Source: JAVVHH01 sp963835135 (GTDB lineage: Bacteria > Pseudomonadota > Alphaproteobacteria > Acetobacterales > Acetobacteraceae). Taken from it: a stretch of 64,000 nucleotides of DNA. The position numbers were made by a program, and so were the translations under genes. The DNA lies in assembly GCA_963835135.1 (NCBI GenBank), contig CAWIEF010000002.1:682001-746000 (forward strand), read 5' to 3'. A model generated the notes under the pieces. That model ran no database searches. It was not told the origin of the DNA and worked only from the letters and a program-made list of their open reading frames with translations. Below, piece after piece: positions 1-9,315 of this stretch (the first letter of the stretch is position 1; every line of letters begins with the position of its first letter).

Positions 1-189
1 GGTTATACGACGCCGATCGACTGCGTCGGGGAGGATGCAACCTACGTCAGCCGGATCCGCCTCGATCCGACGGTGCCGAACGGGCTGCAGTTCTGGTGCG
101 TTTCCGACAACCTGCGGAAAGGTGCGGCGCTGAATGCCGTGCAGATCGCCGAGATGGTCGTGCGGCGGAAGCTGTTGAAGGCGGCTTAG
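1..189 (+). CDS. asd: Aspartate-semialdehyde dehydrogenase, C-terminal part
   Basis: This is the last 62 codons of a gene that enters from the left edge, ending at TAG. The translation (GYTTPIDCVGEDATYVSRIR ... LQFWCVSDNLRKGAALNAVQ) matches the C-terminal dimerisation and NADP-binding end of aspartate-semialdehyde dehydrogenase, including the D-N-L-R-K-G-A-A-L-N-A stretch conserved in the family. The enzyme reduces aspartyl phosphate to aspartate semialdehyde in the lysine, methionine and threonine branch and acts in the cytoplasm. The catalytic cysteine lies outside the window. The gene converges on trxA, with a strong hairpin between the two stops. Confidence 0.9.
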   Translation, partial: GYTTPIDCVGEDATYVSRIRLDPTVPNGLQFWCVSDNLRKGAALNAVQIAEMVVRRKLLKAA

Positions 190-210
190 CTTCGTCGCCG
201 AAGACCTCGG

Positions 211-241
211 CGGCACCCTCTCCCGGCGGGAGAGGGTGCCG
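211..241. terminator. Bidirectional hairpin terminator between asd and trxA
   Basis: A perfect inverted repeat with 14-bp arms (211-224 and 228-241) and a 3-nt loop lies between the convergent stops of asd and trxA. There is no T-run. The core CCCTCTCCCG/CGGGAGAGGG recurs in related hairpins near 49.7 and 52.7 kb. Confidence 0.7.
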
Positions 242-250
242 AAGGAAGGC

Positions 251-577
251 CTAGATGGAGTTGGCGACCCACGTCTTGAGTTCGCTCTTGGGCGCCGCGC
301 CGACCTTGGTCGCGGAGGGCTTGCCGTCCTTGAACAGGATGAGCGTGGGAATGCCGCGGACGCCATAGGTGTTGGGCGACATCGGGTTGTCGTCGATGTT
401 GATCTTGGCCACGGTGACCTTGCCGGCGTATTCGGCGGCGATCTCCTCCAGGGCCGGCGCGATCATCTTGCAGGGGCCGCACCATTCGGCCCAGAAATCG
501 ACCAGAACCGGCTCTTTGGAGTCCAGTACCTGAGACTTGAAGCTGGCATCGTCGACGGCAACGGTGTTCTGGCCCAT
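251..577 (-). CDS. trxA: Thioredoxin
   Basis: This 108-residue protein has the normal length of thioredoxin 1. The redox motif WCGPCK sits at residues 32-37 inside the typical VDFWAEWCGPC context, and the cis-proline segment GIPTLILF follows. It is a cytoplasmic thiol-disulfide reductant for ribonucleotide reductase, methionine sulfoxide reductase and other partners. It lies downstream of addB-addA on the same strand, an arrangement common in alphaproteobacteria, with about 50 nt between addA and trxA. The ATG start is preceded by AGGAGG-like sequence (complement of ggcctcctgg at about 583-592). Confidence 0.97.
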   Translation of the reverse strand: MGQNTVAVDDASFKSQVLDSKEPVLVDFWAEWCGPCKMIAPALEEIAAEYAGKVTVAKINIDDNPMSPNTYGVRGIPTLILFKDGKPSATKVGAAPKSELKTWVANSI

Positions 578-631
578 GGCGGCCTCCTGGTTACAGCGTG
601 ATCGAATAGATGGTTCGATTCTCCGATCCGA

Positions 632-3600
632 TCAAGCAGGCGGGGCATGCGCGTCCAGCAGGTCGGAGGGGAGCGGCATGATGACCGGGCCCGCCGTCCA
701 GACCAGGGCGCATTCGATATCGCGGCCCGGATAGATGCCGCGCAGGACGGCGCGGTAGGCGGCGAGTTGGCGAAGGTAGAGGACGGGGGTTCGAGCCACC
801 GCCTTCGGCGCGTCGCGGCCGGATTTGTAGTCCACCAGCAGCACGCGGTCAGGAAGGACGGCCATACGGTCGACGGTGCCGGTGATGACGGTCTGGCCGA
901 CGACGCCCGTGAGTGGTTGTTCGGCGCGGCTGCCGGGGGCGAAGAGGGGCGCGAGAGCCGGGTCGTGCAGGACTCCGAGGGTCTGGGCAAGCATGGTGGC
1001 CGCATCGGCTGCATCGAGGGATTGGCGGGCGAGGAAGGTGGCGGCGGCGGCCTCCCAATCCGCTTCGGGCAGCGAGGGGAGGTGTTGCAGGAGCGTGTGC
1101 ACGAGAGTGCCGCGGCGGAACGCGTCGCGCTTGTCGGGGCGGGGCGAGGCGGCGTTGGGGACCGGACCGAAAGCGATCTCGCCGGGGCGGCTGGGGGCGA
1201 GCGGGATCGGGAGCGCGGGCTCGGGCGGTGGGGGCGCGGGGGTCCAATCACCCGGCCGGCCGGCCCAGGCTGGAAGTGGCGCGCGATTGGGGTTGGTGTT
1301 CTCGGCCCGCCGTGTGGCGGGGCGGGTCTGGGCGCACTCGCTCATGAGGGTGTCCCCCGGCCACTGAAGCGTCGTGACCGGGTCCGGTTGTGCATCGAGG
1401 GCGGCGAAACCACGTTGGATGAGACGGTACCAACTCTCGTCCTTGAGACCGTTGCGGGTCTCCCACCCGCAGATCACGAGGCGGTCTTCGGCCCGGGTGA
1501 GCGCGACGTAGAGCAGGCGGTTGTATTCCTGCATGCGGCGGGCCGTGTCGGCGGCGCGCAGTTTGGTCCAGCGGGGGCCACCCATGGTCTTGCGTGGCGC
1601 CCATAGCGGAACGCAGAGATGATCGGACGCCGGGTCGCCCGCCCAGACGAACGGTTCGTCGTCCGGCGGCAGCGCGGTCGTGTCGGGGAGGATGACGATC
1701 GGGGCTTGCAGGCCCTTGGCGCCGTGGACCGTCATGACCCGGACGGCGGACCCGGCGGATCCGGCCTCGCGCTTGATGGTCGCGCCGGAACGGCGGATCC
1801 AGTGGACGAAACCCTGGAGCGAGGGCGGGTGGGTGCGGCCATAGTCCAGCGCGGCGCCGAGCAATTCGTCGAGCGGTTCGGCGGCTTCGGCGCCGAGCCG
1901 GGCGAGCAGGCGGGCGCGGCCGCCGAGCGGGCCGAGAAGTTCGGCCAAGAGCGCATGCGGGGTGACGTGGTCGGCGCGGCTGGAGAGCGCGGCGAGAAAG
2001 TTGCGGGCGGACTGCCACTCCGGGCGCTCGGCAGCGCGGTCGCGGAGCGTGCTCCAGAGTGTGCCGGTCCGCGCGGCGGCGAGGTCGAGCAGGCTGTCCT
2101 GCGACAGGAAGCCGAGCGGGCTGGTGAGGACGCTGCCGACGGCGAGGTCGTCGCCGGGCAGGAGAATGGCGTCGCAGGCGGCCAGGACGTCCTGGACCGC
2201 GGTTTGTTCGGTCAGGATGAGGCGGTCGAGCCCGGCGACGGGAACGCCGCGTGCTTTGAGCGCGCGGACGACGTTGCGGGCGAAGTCGCCGCGGCGTCGG
2301 ACGAGGATCAGGAGGTCGCCGGCGGTGATCGGGCGATCCTGGCTGATCAGGCGATCGCCGCGATTCAGGATCGCGGCGATCCATCCTGCGATACCGTCCG
2401 CCAGGCGTTGCGGGGCCGAGGTGAGGCCCAGATTGGTGGTGGGAATGGTCCAGGGGGTGATCTCGCCGGGCTTGTCGACCGGGGCAAGCGGCCACAGCTC
2501 GACCCGGCCGGCATCGCCGATCCGGTTGGGGTAGTGCTTGAGCACGGTATCCACGACGCCGTTGGAGGCGACGCGGTCGGCGAAGACCGCGTCGACCAAG
2601 GCGAGCACCGGGGCGGTGGAGCGGAAGGAGACGTCGAGGGTCACGCTCTCCCAGCGTTGGCCGGAGCCGCCGACGCGCTCGGCCAGTTTGATGCGCGAGC
2701 GGGTGAACTCGTCGCGGTCGGCGCCCTGGAACGAGTAGATGCTCTGTTTCGGGTCTCCCACGGCGAAGAACGTGCGGTCGGGAGCGTCGACGCCGGGTCT
2801 GGCGCCAAGACCGGCGAAGAACTCGTCGGTGAGGCGATGGGCGATGTGCCACTGCTCGGGGGCGGTGTCCTGCACTTCGTCGAGCAGGAGATGGTCGATG
2901 CCGCCATCCAGTTTGTAGAGGACCCAGGCAGCGCCGGGTTCCTCGAGCAGAGCCTGGGTGCGGGCGATGAGGTCGCCGTAGTCGAGCTGGTCGAGCTCGC
3001 GCTTGCGGGCGTCGTAGGCGCGCAGGATGGGACGGGCGAGCCGGAGCAGGGCGGTGGTGGCGTCGGCGCAGCGCGCCGCGGCGCGGACAGGTTCGATGGC
3101 GAGGATGCGGGCCTGTTCGGCGGCGAGGATGTCGAGCAGGTCGGGCCGGGCAGTCGCAAGTTTCTTCGCGACGAGGCGATTGAGTGGACGGCCCTCGGAC
3201 TTCTCGTTGATCCATCGCTCATGCCACAGATCCCAACTCTCCGCGCGCCGCTGCGGCGTATCGGCCAGCCAGTTGAGGAGCTCTTCGACGTTGCGCTTGG
3301 CGGCATCCGTGCCGCTCTGCTCGATGATCCGCAGCGCATCCCGGAGTTCGATCCTGCCGGGCCACTCGACCGCCTTGCGCATCAGCCTGGCCTCGCTGTC
3401 CACCGGTGCGCCGGCGCCGCGGCGGATCGCGGCGGCAAGGGCGGGCTCGGGCAAGTCGAGGAGGGGGGCCATTCGGGTGCGTTGGGCGTCGAGGGCAGTG
3501 ACGAGCAGGCCGAATTGATCGGCTTTGGCGTGGCCGGCGATGAGGGCGATGTCGTCGGGCGGAGCGGCGGCGAGAACGGCTTCGCGGGCGCGTTCCATGG

Positions 3601-4099
3601 TCAGTTGGGCGTCCGCGTCCTCGACAAGGGCGAAGTGCGGCGTGATGCGCGCTTCGAGCGGAAAGCGCCGCAGGAGCGATTGGCAGAAGGCGTGGATGGT
3701 CCCGATGCGCATGCCGCCGGGAAGGTCAAGGACCCGGGCGAACAGGGCGCGGGCTTGGGCGACGGTCTCGGGCCCAAGCGGGATGCGGAGTTCGACGAGG
3801 GCGCGGTGCAGGTCGGAGTCCGGCATGACCGCCCACTCGCCGAGACGGGTCTGCAGGCGAATGGCCATCTCGGCCGCGGCGGCTTTGGTGAAGGTGAGGC
3901 ACTGGATCTTGGCCGGGTCGGCGCCGGCGAGCATGAGGCGGAGCATGCGGTCGATGAGGAGCTTGGTCTTGCCGGAACCGGCGGAGGCTTCGACGAACGC
4001 CGAGACGGCGGGGTCGGACGCGACGAGCTGCTCGTCGATTGCGCGTTGTTCGTTCGGCAGATGCCGGATGCCGGTCGGCACGAGGTCGTCGGGCGTCAC
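632..4099 (-). CDS. addA: Double-strand break repair helicase AddA
   Basis: This 1155-residue UvrD/RecB-type helicase-nuclease subunit has Walker A ASAGSGKT at residues 38-45, motif II LLLDEVQD, motif III AVGDPKQSIYSFQGAD, the motif IV/V regions (DVSFRST; MTVHGAKGL) and a C-terminal PD-(D/E)XK nuclease with VDYKSG near residue 1090. With AddB it resects double-strand breaks for RecA loading. I place the start at the GTG at 4099: its GTGA overlaps the addB stop and the helicase domain begins about 20 residues later. The frame stays open for 96 more codons upstream, but that part only reads antisense to no domain and lies inside addB. It is translationally coupled to addB. Confidence 0.95.
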   Translation of the reverse strand: MTPDDLVPTGIRHLPNEQRAIDEQLVASDPAVSAFVEASAGSGKTKLLIDRMLRLMLAGADPAKIQCLTFTKAAAAEMAIRLQTRLGEWAVMPDSDLHRALVELRIPLGPETVAQARALFARVLDLPGGMRIGTIHAFCQSLLRRFPLEARITPHFALVEDADAQLTMERAREAVLAAAPPDDIALIAGHAKADQFGLLVTALDAQRTRMAPLLDLPEPALAAAIRRGAGAPVDSEARLMRKAVEWPGRIELRDALRIIEQSGTDAAKRNVEELLNWLADTPQRRAESWDLWHERWINEKSEGRPLNRLVAKKLATARPDLLDILAAEQARILAIEPVRAAARCADATTALLRLARPILRAYDARKRELDQLDYGDLIARTQALLEEPGAAWVLYKLDGGIDHLLLDEVQDTAPEQWHIAHRLTDEFFAGLGARPGVDAPDRTFFAVGDPKQSIYSFQGADRDEFTRSRIKLAERVGGSGQRWESVTLDVSFRSTAPVLALVDAVFADRVASNGVVDTVLKHYPNRIGDAGRVELWPLAPVDKPGEITPWTIPTTNLGLTSAPQRLADGIAGWIAAILNRGDRLISQDRPITAGDLLILVRRRGDFARNVVRALKARGVPVAGLDRLILTEQTAVQDVLAACDAILLPGDDLAVGSVLTSPLGFLSQDSLLDLAAARTGTLWSTLRDRAAERPEWQSARNFLAALSSRADHVTPHALLAELLGPLGGRARLLARLGAEAAEPLDELLGAALDYGRTHPPSLQGFVHWIRRSGATIKREAGSAGSAVRVMTVHGAKGLQAPIVILPDTTALPPDDEPFVWAGDPASDHLCVPLWAPRKTMGGPRWTKLRAADTARRMQEYNRLLYVALTRAEDRLVICGWETRNGLKDESWYRLIQRGFAALDAQPDPVTTLQWPGDTLMSECAQTRPATRRAENTNPNRAPLPAWAGRPGDWTPAPPPPEPALPIPLAPSRPGEIAFGPVPNAASPRPDKRDAFRRGTLVHTLLQHLPSLPEADWEAAAATFLARQSLDAADAATMLAQTLGVLHDPALAPLFAPGSRAEQPLTGVVGQTVITGTVDRMAVLPDRVLLVDYKSGRDAPKAVARTPVLYLRQLAAYRAVLRGIYPGRDIECALVWTAGPVIMPLPSDLLDAHAPPA

Positions 4100-7098
4100 G
4101 CGTCGTCCTCCGGAGCGGACCATTCGGCGACCCGGGCGAGTTGGGCGTAGTCGGAGAAGCGGGGCTTGGCATCCGCATGGGGTTCGGAGAGGTAAGGGGT
4201 GGCCGGGTCGTCGAAGGTGAGGATGAGATGTTCGAGCTTCTCGACCGTGGCGGCGATCTGGCTGGCCAGGGCGTCGGGCTCGCTCTTGAACAGGCGGACG
4301 ATGTCGCCGGGCGGTTGGCCGCCGGTCAGGCGCCAGTAGGCGAGTTCGGCGGTGTCGCCGACGAGGCCGGGTCCGAAGGCGCCGCATTCGGCCATGGCGG
4401 CTTCCAGCAGGAGCTGGCTGTCGAAGCCGCGGGTGACGCCCTTTTGGGTGGGCACGGTGCCGGTCTTGTAGTCGAGGATGGCGATGCGGCCGTCCGGGAG
4501 ACGCTCGATGCGGTCAGCGACGCCGCTGAGGGTGAAATCCCGGTCGGGGATGGCCCATTCGCCCTTGCGTTCGGTGACGACCTCCTCGGGTGCGACGATG
4601 GCGCGGCGGTCGCGCTCGGTGTCGGCCACGAAATCGGCGATGCGATGCAGGCGCGGACGCCACCAGGCGGCGAGCGCGGGGCGAAGGGGTCGTGCGGCGA
4701 GGGCGCGGTCCATCTCGGCTCGCAGGCGGGCGGCGGCGTCCAACGGATATGGGGCGGGAAGCGCGGCGATGAACGCGGCCACGGCGTCGTGCACCACGGT
4801 CCCATAATCGGCCGCGTCGGCGTTCTGTTCGATCGGGTCGAGCGCGCGCAGACGCAGGATGTGCTTGGCGAAAATCGCGTAGGGGTCGCGGAGCCAGGTG
4901 CCGATCTCGGTAACGCTGAGGCGGCGCGGGCGAAGCGCGAGAGCCGGGCGCGGCGTGGGCGGCTGGACCGGGGCGGGGGCGCCGTCGGGGAGGTCGAGCT
5001 GGGTCGCCCAGTGGGCGGCGGGATGGGTATCGAGCAGGCGCAATTTGGCAGACTGGCCAGCGCCAAGAAATGTGCGCAGGCGGACAAGCCAGCGGGCGGG
5101 AACGGCGGGGGCGCCGTCGCGGCGGCGCGGGCAGGAGAGCACCACGTTTGGGGCGGCGCAGGCGAGCATGGCGAAATCGTGCGCCATCAAACTGACGCGC
5201 TCTTCGGGCGAGGTAAGGCCCATGGCGCGCCGCATCGGGCGGCTCATCCAAGGGCCCGGGTCGGTGGCGGCGGGCCAAACGGTCTCGGCCAGGCCGCCGA
5301 GGACGACGAGGTCGAAGGATTGGAGCCGGGCTTCGAGGAGGCCAAGGATGGCGATGCGCGGGTGTTCGGCGCCGCGCCGGCCGCGCAGCGCCCGGCGGCT
5401 GCGGACGACCGCGCCCTCCATCGCCGCTTCGAGCAAACCCGGGAGGGTGGCGAGGCGCTGCGGCGGGAGCATGGGGAGCGCGTCGGCGAGGGCTGCAAGA
5501 TGGGTGGCGAGTGCTTCACCTTCCTCGAGCGACCAGAGACGGGCGGCACCGGCTTCGGTGTCGGTCTGTGCGGCCGCTTCGGCGGTCTCCAGAAGGGCGG
5601 CCAGCGCCGTGGCTGGAGGCGACTCTGGGGCGGCCAGGGCCATCAGGGGGGCAAGGCGGGCGTCCAGGCGGTCGAGCAGATCGAGCACGTCGTCGCGCGG
5701 CGGCCTGTCGAGGGCGGCCAGGACGGCGCGCAAGCCGCTGACGCCGGGCGGCGGAGCGGGGCCGCGGAGGCAAGCGCGCTCGAGGGCGCGGGCAGCCGAG
5801 CGGCAGCGTGCGGTGGAGAGGCCGAAGGCGGCGAACGGATGTTTGAGGACGGAGAGCAAGGCAACGGGCGGCAGCCCGTCGGCGGCGGCGCGGGCGAGCA
5901 GGCGGAGGAAGGCGCCGGGCGGGGTATCGGCCAGCGGTTCGCCTGCGCTGTCGTCGACGATGACGTCGTAGCGGGAGAGCTCGGCGGTCACGCGCAGGGC
6001 GAGCTGGCGGTCGGGCGTGACCAGGGCGGCGCGGGCCCGACGGTCCTCGAGCGCGTGGCGGAGGGCAATGGCGATCGCCACGGCCTCTTCCTGCTGGTCG
6101 GCGGGTTCGAGCAGGCGCAGGCCGTGCGTCACCGCCGCGAAGGGTTCGCGCCAGAGGTGCAGGGCGGCGGCCGGGAGCATGGCGCGGGCGATGGTGGGCG
6201 CGCGCCGTTCGCCGTCGGTGGGCGGGACGGCCGGGGGTCGCCTGCGGCGGGCGGGCTTAGGGGCGGGTGGGTCGATGGGAGTGACGTCGCCTCGCGTCGC
6301 CGCCATCTCGGAGAGGAGGTGGCGCAGGCCGGCCTGCGGGTGGCCTTCGTCGAGCTGCTGCCAGATTTCGTCCGGCATGGCGAGGTCGAGGCCCGGGAGG
6401 ATCACGGTGCCGCGCGGCAGCGTGGCGACGACGCGCATGAGGGCGGCGATCGCCGAGATGCCGGCCGAGGTGCCGGCGACCACGACGCGGCCCGGTGGCG
6501 GGGCGGCGGCCCAGGCTTCGGCTTGGCACTCCAGCAGGCGCAGCGCGCGGTCGGCGCCGTCCATCAGGCTGTTGTCGGCGAGCCAGCGCGGCCAGGCATC
6601 GGTCACGAGGGCGAGGAAGCGGATGGTCTGCTGCCAGTGTTCGGCGTATCCGGCTTCGGCCGCTTCGGGCAGTTTGGCGGCGAGCGAGACGCCGGTGCGG
6701 TGAGCCTCATCGAGCAGGTCGGCAAGTTCGCCGGCTAGACGCCAGGCGCCGTCGGCGAACAACGGCGCGCCATCGCGGCCGCCGAGGGCCAGGATCAGCC
6801 GCGTGAGGACGGCGAGGCGCTTGATCGGGTCCACGGCGGGCGGGAGGTCGAGGGCGCCGGCGAGCGCGAGGGGCGCTTCGTCGAGCGCTCCGATCGCGAG
6901 GATGCGGGGAAGAAGGAGCGGTCTGCCGGCACTGATGCGCAGGAACGCCTCGCCGAGCGAGCGGGCGGCGCGGCGGGTCGGCAGGAGGATGAGCCCATCG
7001 GCGATGGCGAGCGGGTCTTTGCCGGGCGTGTTGGCGATCCACCATTGGGCGAGGACGTCGAGGAAGGGGCGGCCCGGGGCGATGGAGCGGATGTTCAT
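4096..7098 (-). CDS. addB: Double-strand break repair protein AddB
   Basis: This 1000-residue AddB subunit resembles an inactivated UvrD-like helicase fused to a second nuclease domain. The N-terminal region has GLILLPTRRAARSLGEAF instead of a clean Walker A, as is usual for alphaproteobacterial AddB. The C-terminal nuclease shows the AILDYKTG motif near residue 875, so both AddA and AddB carry a nuclease site. The ATG overlaps the tsaE stop (ATGA) and the 3' end overlaps addA (GTGA), giving a tightly coupled tsaE-addB-addA unit. The amgK and murU genes that often stand between tsaE and addB in related bacteria are absent here. Confidence 0.94.
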   Translation of the reverse strand: MNIRSIAPGRPFLDVLAQWWIANTPGKDPLAIADGLILLPTRRAARSLGEAFLRISAGRPLLLPRILAIGALDEAPLALAGALDLPPAVDPIKRLAVLTRLILALGGRDGAPLFADGAWRLAGELADLLDEAHRTGVSLAAKLPEAAEAGYAEHWQQTIRFLALVTDAWPRWLADNSLMDGADRALRLLECQAEAWAAAPPPGRVVVAGTSAGISAIAALMRVVATLPRGTVILPGLDLAMPDEIWQQLDEGHPQAGLRHLLSEMAATRGDVTPIDPPAPKPARRRRPPAVPPTDGERRAPTIARAMLPAAALHLWREPFAAVTHGLRLLEPADQQEEAVAIAIALRHALEDRRARAALVTPDRQLALRVTAELSRYDVIVDDSAGEPLADTPPGAFLRLLARAAADGLPPVALLSVLKHPFAAFGLSTARCRSAARALERACLRGPAPPPGVSGLRAVLAALDRPPRDDVLDLLDRLDARLAPLMALAAPESPPATALAALLETAEAAAQTDTEAGAARLWSLEEGEALATHLAALADALPMLPPQRLATLPGLLEAAMEGAVVRSRRALRGRRGAEHPRIAILGLLEARLQSFDLVVLGGLAETVWPAATDPGPWMSRPMRRAMGLTSPEERVSLMAHDFAMLACAAPNVVLSCPRRRDGAPAVPARWLVRLRTFLGAGQSAKLRLLDTHPAAHWATQLDLPDGAPAPVQPPTPRPALALRPRRLSVTEIGTWLRDPYAIFAKHILRLRALDPIEQNADAADYGTVVHDAVAAFIAALPAPYPLDAAARLRAEMDRALAARPLRPALAAWWRPRLHRIADFVADTERDRRAIVAPEEVVTERKGEWAIPDRDFTLSGVADRIERLPDGRIAILDYKTGTVPTQKGVTRGFDSQLLLEAAMAECGAFGPGLVGDTAELAYWRLTGGQPPGDIVRLFKSEPDALASQIAATVEKLEHLILTFDDPATPYLSEPHADAKPRFSDYAQLARVAEWSAPEDDA

Positions 7099-7526
7099 TC
7101 GGAGAGAGGGCTAGAAAGGGTGGCGAGGCGGGTGTCGCTGGGAGCGTAGGCGAGGGTGATGGTGAAGGCGTTCTCGGGTCGGTAAGGGCCGAGGCGGTCG
7201 GGCCATTCTACGATCACGACGCCATTCCTCGCTTCGTCCCAGCCCAGCTCGATCAATGCGCTGGGGTGATCGAGTCGCCAAAGGTCGAAATGGGCGACCG
7301 GGAAGTCCGGAGCATCATAGGTCTGCAGGAGGGTGAAGGTCGGGCTCGGGACGGTGAGGGCCGGGTCGCCGAGCAGGGCGCGCAGGATCGCGCGGGCGAG
7401 GGCGCTCTTGCCGGCGCCGAGCGGGCCTTCGAGGAGAATGGCGTCTCCGGCGCGAAGGCGGGCGGCCACATCGCGGCCGAGCGCGGCGGTCGCGTCCAGC
7501 GTTGGCAAAGCGAGCGTGGCGGCCAT
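7095..7526 (-). CDS. tsaE: tRNA threonylcarbamoyladenosine biosynthesis ATPase TsaE
   Basis: This 143-residue P-loop protein has Walker A LLEGPLGAGKSALARAIL at about residues 32-49 and the SPTFTLLQTY and FDLWRLDHPSALIELGWDE segments that are diagnostic of TsaE (YjeE). TsaE is the ATPase partner of TsaD and TsaB in making t6A37 on ANN-decoding tRNAs in the cytoplasm. It is first in the unit that continues into addB with an ATGA overlap. Its start lies 44 bp from the divergent ferredoxin reductase gene, so the two share a short promoter region. Confidence 0.95.
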   Translation of the reverse strand: MAATLALPTLDATAALGRDVAARLRAGDAILLEGPLGAGKSALARAILRALLGDPALTVPSPTFTLLQTYDAPDFPVAHFDLWRLDHPSALIELGWDEARNGVVIVEWPDRLGPYRPENAFTITLAYAPSDTRLATLSSPLSE

Positions 7527-7570
7527 CTGGCTTGTATAGCCGCACGGCGCGGGAGCGGGTAGGACGGCGC

Positions 7571-8581
7571 ATGGGTAAGACGATCGAGACGGATGTCGCC
7601 ATCATCGGCGCAGGGCCGGTGGGACTGTTCGCGGCATTCGAGTGCGGGATGTTGAAGCTGAACAGCGTGCTGATCGACGCGTTGGCGGAGATCGGCGGAC
7701 AGTGTACCGCGCTGTATCCGGAGAAGCCGATCTACGACATCCCGGCCCATCCGGCGATCGCCGCGGGGCATCTGATCAGCAATCTGGAACGGCAGATCGA
7801 GCCGTTCGCGGTGCCGCGGTTGCTGGGCCGGCGGGTCGAGCGGTTGGGCGGCGCGGCCGGCCGGTTCGTGCTGGGTACCGATTGCGGCGACGAGATACGG
7901 TGCAAGGCGGTGGTGCTCGCGGCCGGGGCTGGGGCGTTCGGGCCGAACCGGCCGCCGCTGGCGGGGATCGAGGCCTTCGAGGCGACGGGCGGGGTGCAAT
8001 ACCTGGTGCGGCGGCGGGAGGATTTCCGCGACGCTCGGGTGGTCATCGCGGGCGGTGGCGACTCCGCGGTGGACTGGGCGCTGTCGCTGCGGGAGGTGGC
8101 GGCGAGGGTGATGGTGGTGCACCGGCGTTCGAAATTCCGGGCAGCGCCGGAAACGGTGGCGCAGCTCGAGGCGGCGGCGGCGGCAGGCGAGGTTGAGCTG
8201 GTCATTCCCTACCAGCTCGACGCGCTGCGGGGGAGCGGAGGCAGGCTCGAAGCGGTCGGGGTCAAAGACCTCGCCGGTCGGGCGCGGATGCTCGAGGCGG
8301 ATCATCTGCTCGCGTTTTTTGGCCTCTCGATGGACCTGGGGCCGATCGCCGGCTGGGGCCTCGGCGTCGAGCACAGCCATATCAGGGTCGACCCGGCGAC
8401 GTGCCAGACCACGCTGCCGGGCGTGTTCGCGGTAGGCGACGTCGCGACCTATGCCGGCAAGCTCAAGCTGATCCTGCAAGGGTTCAGCGAGAGCGCGGTG
8501 GCCGCGCATGCGATTCACCCGATCGTGTATCCCGATACGGCGCTGCACTTCGAGTATTCAACGAGCAAGGGCGTTCCTTGA
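7571..8581 (+). CDS. Ferredoxin--NADP reductase, thioredoxin-reductase-like
   Basis: This 336-residue flavoprotein has two Rossmann motifs, IIGAGPVGLFAAFECG near the N-terminus (FAD) and VVIAGGGDSAVDWALSL at about residue 160 (NAD(P)H). It lacks the CxxC redox pair of true thioredoxin reductase. The GGQCTALYPEKPIYDIPAHP segment is typical of the YumC type of ferredoxin/flavodoxin-NADP reductase. It would move electrons between NADPH and ferredoxin in the cytoplasm. The ATG at 7571 is chosen because the fold begins at once; the upstream open frame reads into the tsaE promoter. Its stop overlaps the next gene's TTG start as TTGA. Confidence 0.88.
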   Translation: MGKTIETDVAIIGAGPVGLFAAFECGMLKLNSVLIDALAEIGGQCTALYPEKPIYDIPAHPAIAAGHLISNLERQIEPFAVPRLLGRRVERLGGAAGRFVLGTDCGDEIRCKAVVLAAGAGAFGPNRPPLAGIEAFEATGGVQYLVRRREDFRDARVVIAGGGDSAVDWALSLREVAARVMVVHRRSKFRAAPETVAQLEAAAAAGEVELVIPYQLDALRGSGGRLEAVGVKDLAGRARMLEADHLLAFFGLSMDLGPIAGWGLGVEHSHIRVDPATCQTTLPGVFAVGDVATYAGKLKLILQGFSESAVAAHAIHPIVYPDTALHFEYSTSKGVP

Positions 8582-9315
8582 CGCCGACGATCGAGGTCGA
8601 GGGTCTCAGCAAGCGCTACGGGGAAGTGCTGGCGGTCGATCGGGTCGCGTTCTCGGTCGCGGCCGGGCACACCGTCGGGCTGCTTGGCGGCAACGGGGCG
8701 GGAAAGACGACGACGATTGCGATGTTGCTGGGTCTGCTGATCCCGAGTGCCGGGTTGATCCGGATCCTCGGGCACGACATGGCGACGGACCGGTTTGGCG
8801 CGCTCGGGCGCATGAACTTCTCCTCGCCCTACATCGCGCTGCCATCACGCCTGAGCGTGGCGGAGAATTTGCGGGTGTATGGCCATCTCTATGGCGTGCG
8901 GGGCCTCGAGCGGCGGATCGCAGCGCTGGCGGAGACGCTGGATCTGGGCGCGTTCCTCGATCGGCCGGCCGGCCAGTTGTCGGCCGGGCAGAAGACCCGG
9001 GTGACCTTGGCCAAGGCGCTGATCAACCGGCCGGACGTGCTGCTGCTCGATGAGCCGACGGCCAGCTTGGACCCCGACACCGGGGATAGCGTGCGGAGTG
9101 CGCTCGAGGCCTATCGGGCGGAGACGGGGTGCACCCTGCTGCTCGCGTCGCACAACATGGCCGAGGTGGAGCGGCTGTGCGACGACGTGCTGATGCTCAA
9201 GCAGGGCCGCGTGGTGGACCGGGGCGCGCCGGCGGCGCTGCTGGGAAAGTATGGCCGGGAGGATCTGGAGCAGGTGTTTCTGGACATCGCGCGCAATCGG
9301 GGCGTGGCCGCGTGA
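8578..9315 (+). CDS. ABC transporter ATP-binding protein (ABC-2 type)
   Basis: This 245-residue ABC ATPase has Walker A GGNGAGKTTT, signature LSAGQKTRVTLAKAL, Walker B VLLLDEPTASLD and the switch histidine in LLLASHNMAE. It is closest in style to NatA/CcmA-like exporters that pair with ABC-2 permeases. The start is the TTG overlapping the reductase stop (TTGA), because the protein begins MTPTIEVEGLSKRYG right there. It overlaps the permease gene by GTGA, so the reductase, ATPase, permease and phosphatase form one coupled operon. The substrate cannot be read from the sequence. Confidence 0.93.
   Translation: MTPTIEVEGLSKRYGEVLAVDRVAFSVAAGHTVGLLGGNGAGKTTTIAMLLGLLIPSAGLIRILGHDMATDRFGALGRMNFSSPYIALPSRLSVAENLRVYGHLYGVRGLERRIAALAETLDLGAFLDRPAGQLSAGQKTRVTLAKALINRPDVLLLDEPTASLDPDTGDSVRSALEAYRAETGCTLLLASHNMAEVERLCDDVLMLKQGRVVDRGAPAALLGKYGREDLEQVFLDIARNRGVAA

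Noticed and set aside
1619..6738. Long open frames antisense to addA and addB (for example 1619-4150 + and 4039-6738 +)
   Set aside because: They mirror GC-rich codon bias on the opposite strand; their translations are Gly/Ala/Arg-rich with no domain, while the minus-strand frames carry clear helicase and nuclease motifs.
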